Shown one piece after another: positions 5,901 to 7,347 of a stretch of 7,347 bases of DNA; position 1 is the first letter of the stretch; every line of letters begins with the position of its first letter. Source of the stretch: CAVZKK01 sp964573475 (GTDB lineage Archaea > Thermoproteota > Bathyarchaeia > Bathyarchaeales > Bathycorpusculaceae). The stretch is from contig CAZNJT010000073.1 of the NCBI GenBank assembly GCA_964573475.1, positions 1-7,347 of the forward strand, in the 5' to 3' direction. The position numbers were made by a program, and so were the translations under genes. The notes under the pieces are model-generated. The model was not told the DNA's origin, made no database searches, and saw only the letters and a list, made by a program, of their open reading frames with translations.

Positions 5901-6546
5901 AGCCGAAACGTCTATGAGAATGATGCAGTTTGAACTCGAAAGAATAGGCGCAGTAAACCAGCTTGCCCTATCACATTATGCTGAGCAAATTTCGCGCTAT
6001 AAAGAACTCTCATTAAGAATGAATGAACTTGAAAGAGAAAAACAAACTATAGTGCAGTTTATGGATGAAATTGAACATAAGAAACGCAATGTCTTCACAG
6101 AAGCCTTCGAAAAAATCAACAGTAATCTTGCAAAATATTTCTCAAAACTCACCGGAGGCGGAAACGCCACATTTAAACTTGAAAATCCTGATGAACCCTT
6201 CTCGGGAGGCATTGACATGCTTGTTCAGTTTCCCAATAAGCCTTCAATAGTTGTGAGCGGATCCAGTGGTGGTGAACGTTCAGTTGCAGCTGTTGCTTTC
6301 ATATTCGCCATTAAAGAGTTTACCCCCGCATCTTTCTACATCCTTGACGAGATAGACGCCCATTTAGACGCTTTCCACGTGTCAAAACTCGCCGACCTTC
6401 TATTGGAGGAGTCGGAGAAAACCCAGTTTATAGTCATCACCTTAAAGCCCGAAATGGTGAATAAAGCGCAAAAAGTTTATGGAGTTTATGAACGCAACGG
6501 AGTCTCAAACGTTATCTCTGCCCGACTCCTAGAGGTGCCAAGTTAA
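2995..6546 (+). CDS. smc: Chromosome segregation ATPase SMC
   Basis: A 1183-residue full-length SMC, the core of the condensin-like complex that organises and segregates the chromosome. Order: N-terminal ATPase half with Walker A GPNGSGKT (33-40) and Q-loop IILQG (Gln147 region); long coiled coil (about 170-515); hinge (about 521-672) starting ELGVIPGVYG and ending IGGAFESGYYRAP; returning coiled coil (about 675-1010); C-terminal ATPase half with signature SSGGERS (1090-1096), Walker B FYILDE (1114-1119) and D-loop DAHLD (1121-1125). Two ATPase heads and two hinges pair in the homodimer, and ScpA bridges the heads. The signature has Ser in place of the usual Leu of LSGGE, and the second hinge glycine pair reads Ser-Gly (667-668); both look lineage-specific rather than damaging. 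The reading frame is intact. RBS GGTGAGG supports the start. The stop overlaps the scpA start (TAATG), so the subunits are co-produced. Confidence 0.97.
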   Translation: MPYVKKIELKGFKSFGPQTVKVVLDKGFTAVTGPNGSGKTNIVDAVLFALCELSTKRLRAENAAKLIFHGSEKAGLERAKMAKVIIQFDNTDGRIPVDTTTVTVSREVYRNGQSVYRLNGRRISRAHILNVLSMAGISSTSQNIILQGTITRLADISSVERRKIIEDLVGIAQYDAEKAEAEEKLRAADISIRTAMGRIDEVQKRVDDLERERNELLRYNFIQEEIKKFESVKLSHDMAQIQKKVEETSLQADKVRSRVEKLRQLREERRSKRRDVEGEWRKLSSEIVEEGGSQVLKVQIRIGELKSKLTELTTKIASGKTSLEGLKRIRENNLQQYQAIRNEIRENRLRIKQLRSDYDGIFNQINAKQAEHDVLVDGTAQLWENLGENSKKIREIEQQLDNYYKRLTFLRSDHVKSQTAIKISTRRFKDLNEREGNFASTLSELEKSLAELEKVQKEQKTQLKSLERMLERRIAQKEAIAGEISEAGKIADSARTAVIEFVTQRELAETVASEEKVLRTIEELGELGVIPGVYGRLRNLIKIDKAYQLAIEATAAGWLDAIVVKDFDAAFTCTETLRRMKLGRIKIISLQGTLNPKSLKIPEKEGVTGVASFFIKYEKNYESAIHFVFGDTLITSDDKTAFALSSEGYRAVTVNGDLYEIGGAFESGYYRAPIDFSTIIPSETAIKSLDEAVKALQQHLSRRGNDVTFFEEEIDKTRVEIAHLSEAIVTLDREIARVKRSVKRTKANIKRVNHYIARLKKEIENEKTQMWLHRAERSSIQKGMRKLQGELATLRRKTDPSNIQEMEVKRERLAEESITLRQKLGTIQTEISTLQSQFDNVLRVGYQNAKIQLAKVEQQLRRVEKEVEEALQERESLKQDLAELEKSRVELSRTVLSSRDEAKKFTAQIDDIDKELRKLDPEYEQADRLLNQVQLNIQTSMLQFEQYRNQLRQFGYEQPLAVTPRQVEEAETSMRMMQFELERIGAVNQLALSHYAEQISRYKELSLRMNELEREKQTIVQFMDEIEHKKRNVFTEAFEKINSNLAKYFSKLTGGGNATFKLENPDEPFSGGIDMLVQFPNKPSIVVSGSSGGERSVAAVAFIFAIKEFTPASFYILDEIDAHLDAFHVSKLADLLLEESEKTQFIVITLKPEMVNKAQKVYGVYERNGVSNVISARLLEVPS

Positions 6547-7247
6547 TGGCGTCTGCAATTGTCAAAAAACCGTTTTATTTGCGTCCTCCATGGAACATTC
6601 TTTTCGATTTTCACAAGCTTGAAAAGCTTACACCTTGGAACATCAACGTTACCTATTTGCTCACATCTTTTCTTGAGGAGATGGAAAAGACTGGTCAGAT
6701 AGATTTTAGGGCTTCTGGTGTAGCTCTTGATTCTTCAGCCCTCATATACTTGATGAAGTCGAAGCTTCTGCTGAAACTTGAAGAACCGCCGCCACCGCCT
6801 AAACCTCCACAAGATTTTCTTCCTCCGCCCCTTCTTCTGCCGCTTAGGCATGAATTAACTTCAACAACCATAAGGCATCTGCTGGAAGTATTAGACGACG
6901 TTTTAAAAGGTGAGAAACTAGTCCGTTTTGAAAAAGCCATTGCAGAACCTATTCTTCCAACGCCCTCGGAAATTCTGCCGCAATTGGACATATACCTTAT
7001 GGAAATTGAGCTGCAAATGGAAAAGCTCTACGCTTCTCTTTCGGAGAGGGTGAAAGGCACAGGAATAATCGAGTTTTCAACTTTGATAAAAGGAGCGGGG
7101 CGGCTGGAAGCTATCCGCACTTTCATTCTTCTACTATTTTTAGCGCAAGATGGAAGAGTCAACTTGTTGCAGAATGAAGAAACTGAGGAGATTTACGTAA
7201 CAGTTGGGGATTTAAACATTGCAGAAGGCGGAAAAGCAAGCGCTTAA
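6546..7247 (+). CDS. scpA: Kleisin subunit ScpA of the SMC complex
   Basis: A 233-residue kleisin. The N-terminal domain (about 10-78) carries PPWNILFDFHKLEKLTPWNI and DFRASGVALDSSALIYLMKSKLLLKL, the ScpA pattern that binds the SMC neck. A proline-rich linker follows (80-99, EEPPPPPKPP then LPPPLLLPL), with a helical central part that normally contacts a ScpB dimer. The C-terminal winged helix (about 170-220: EFSTLIKGAGRLEAIRTFIL, then FLAQDGRVNLLQNEETEEIYV) caps the partner SMC head. Its ATG shares one base with the smc stop, and RBS AGAGGTG (6531-6537) lies at the end of smc, 8 nt before the ATG. Kleisins are poorly conserved, so the call rests on these two end domains plus position between smc and scpB. 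Confidence 0.9.
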   Translation: MASAIVKKPFYLRPPWNILFDFHKLEKLTPWNINVTYLLTSFLEEMEKTGQIDFRASGVALDSSALIYLMKSKLLLKLEEPPPPPKPPQDFLPPPLLLPLRHELTSTTIRHLLEVLDDVLKGEKLVRFEKAIAEPILPTPSEILPQLDIYLMEIELQMEKLYASLSERVKGTGIIEFSTLIKGAGRLEAIRTFILLLFLAQDGRVNLLQNEETEEIYVTVGDLNIAEGGKASA

Positions 7248-7284
7248 TCTGGATACTTCTGAAGAGAAGCACGCTACAGAGAAA

Positions 7285-7347
7285 ATGCAGTATGACCTAG
7301 CTTTATTGGAAGCCGCTTTATACGTTGCTGGTCGCCCCTTAGACCTA
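7285..7347 (+). CDS. scpB: ScpB, winged-helix partner of ScpA (partial, N-terminus only)
   Basis: The final 21 codons read MQYDLALLEAALYVAGRPLD and Leu, then the window ends. LLEAALYVAGRPLDL is the characteristic first helix and turn of ScpB, a dimeric winged-helix protein that binds the ScpA linker. The start is uncertain. ATG 7285 lacks a good RBS. The same frame is open back to 7216 and offers a TTG at 7219, nine bases after GGGG (7206-7209), which would add 22 hydrophilic residues (QKAEKQ, SEEKHATEK) and overlap scpA by 29 bp. Either way it is the third gene of the operon. Confidence 0.85.
   Translation, partial: MQYDLALLEAALYVAGRPLDL

Noticed and set aside
6695..6991. Minus-strand 98-codon frame with a glycine-rich run
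   Set aside because: The glycine run is the antisense of the ScpA polyproline linker; not a gene.
1..7347. CRISPR array, tRNA/rRNA, insertion sequence, toxin-antitoxin or phage-defence system
   Set aside because: No regularly spaced repeats, cloverleaf-like segments, transposase motifs or terminal inverted repeats were seen; SMC here is the housekeeping condensin with scpA and scpB, not a defence-type SMC system.

Overview
The window looks like chromosomal DNA from an archaeon, probably a Bathyarchaeia-like member of the TACK group. Evidence: AT-rich TATA-type promoters with GGTG/GGAGG ribosome binding sites (RBSs), frequent AGA/AGG arginine codons, a gene resembling the archaeal DUF2096 family, an archaeal-style A-type flavoprotein and an SMC protein with an archaeal-looking signature motif. 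The lineage is inferred from sequence feel only; no marker gene such as rRNA is present.

Layout. (1) Left edge, minus strand: the first 38 codons of an HxlR/DUF24-family regulator (1-115). It is divergent from a 67-residue Cys/His-rich coiled-coil protein (186-389, plus). The 70 bp between them hold two inverted repeats built from ACTATCA/TGATAGT and TTACT/AGTAA, resembling known HxlR-family operators. (2) 430-2078, minus strand: a two-gene operon with a flavodiiron protein (FprA type, all six metal ligands present) upstream of a stand-alone PAS-domain protein, overlapping by 4 bp. It converges on the small gene. (3) 2079-2258: a divergent promoter region with a strong TATA box and a 12-bp direct repeat for the next gene. 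(4) 2259-2876, plus: a 205-residue DUF2096-like protein of unknown function. (5) 2995 to the right edge, plus: an smc-scpA-scpB condensin operon. SMC and ScpA are complete (TAATG junction); ScpB is cut by the window end.

Two themes emerge. The left third looks like redox/oxygen response: an HxlR sensor with a CVCPV motif, a probable thiol/metal-binding mini-protein, and an O2- or NO-reducing flavodiiron protein with a PAS sensor. The right two thirds is chromosome organisation: SMC arms, kleisin ScpA and the ScpB partner made from one message, with a DUF2096 gene just upstream. No tRNA, rRNA, CRISPR array, transposase or integration signature was seen. The most noteworthy items are the HxlR/mini-protein control region, the mini-protein itself, the orphan PAS partner of the flavodiiron protein, and the operator-like repeat at the DUF2096 promoter.
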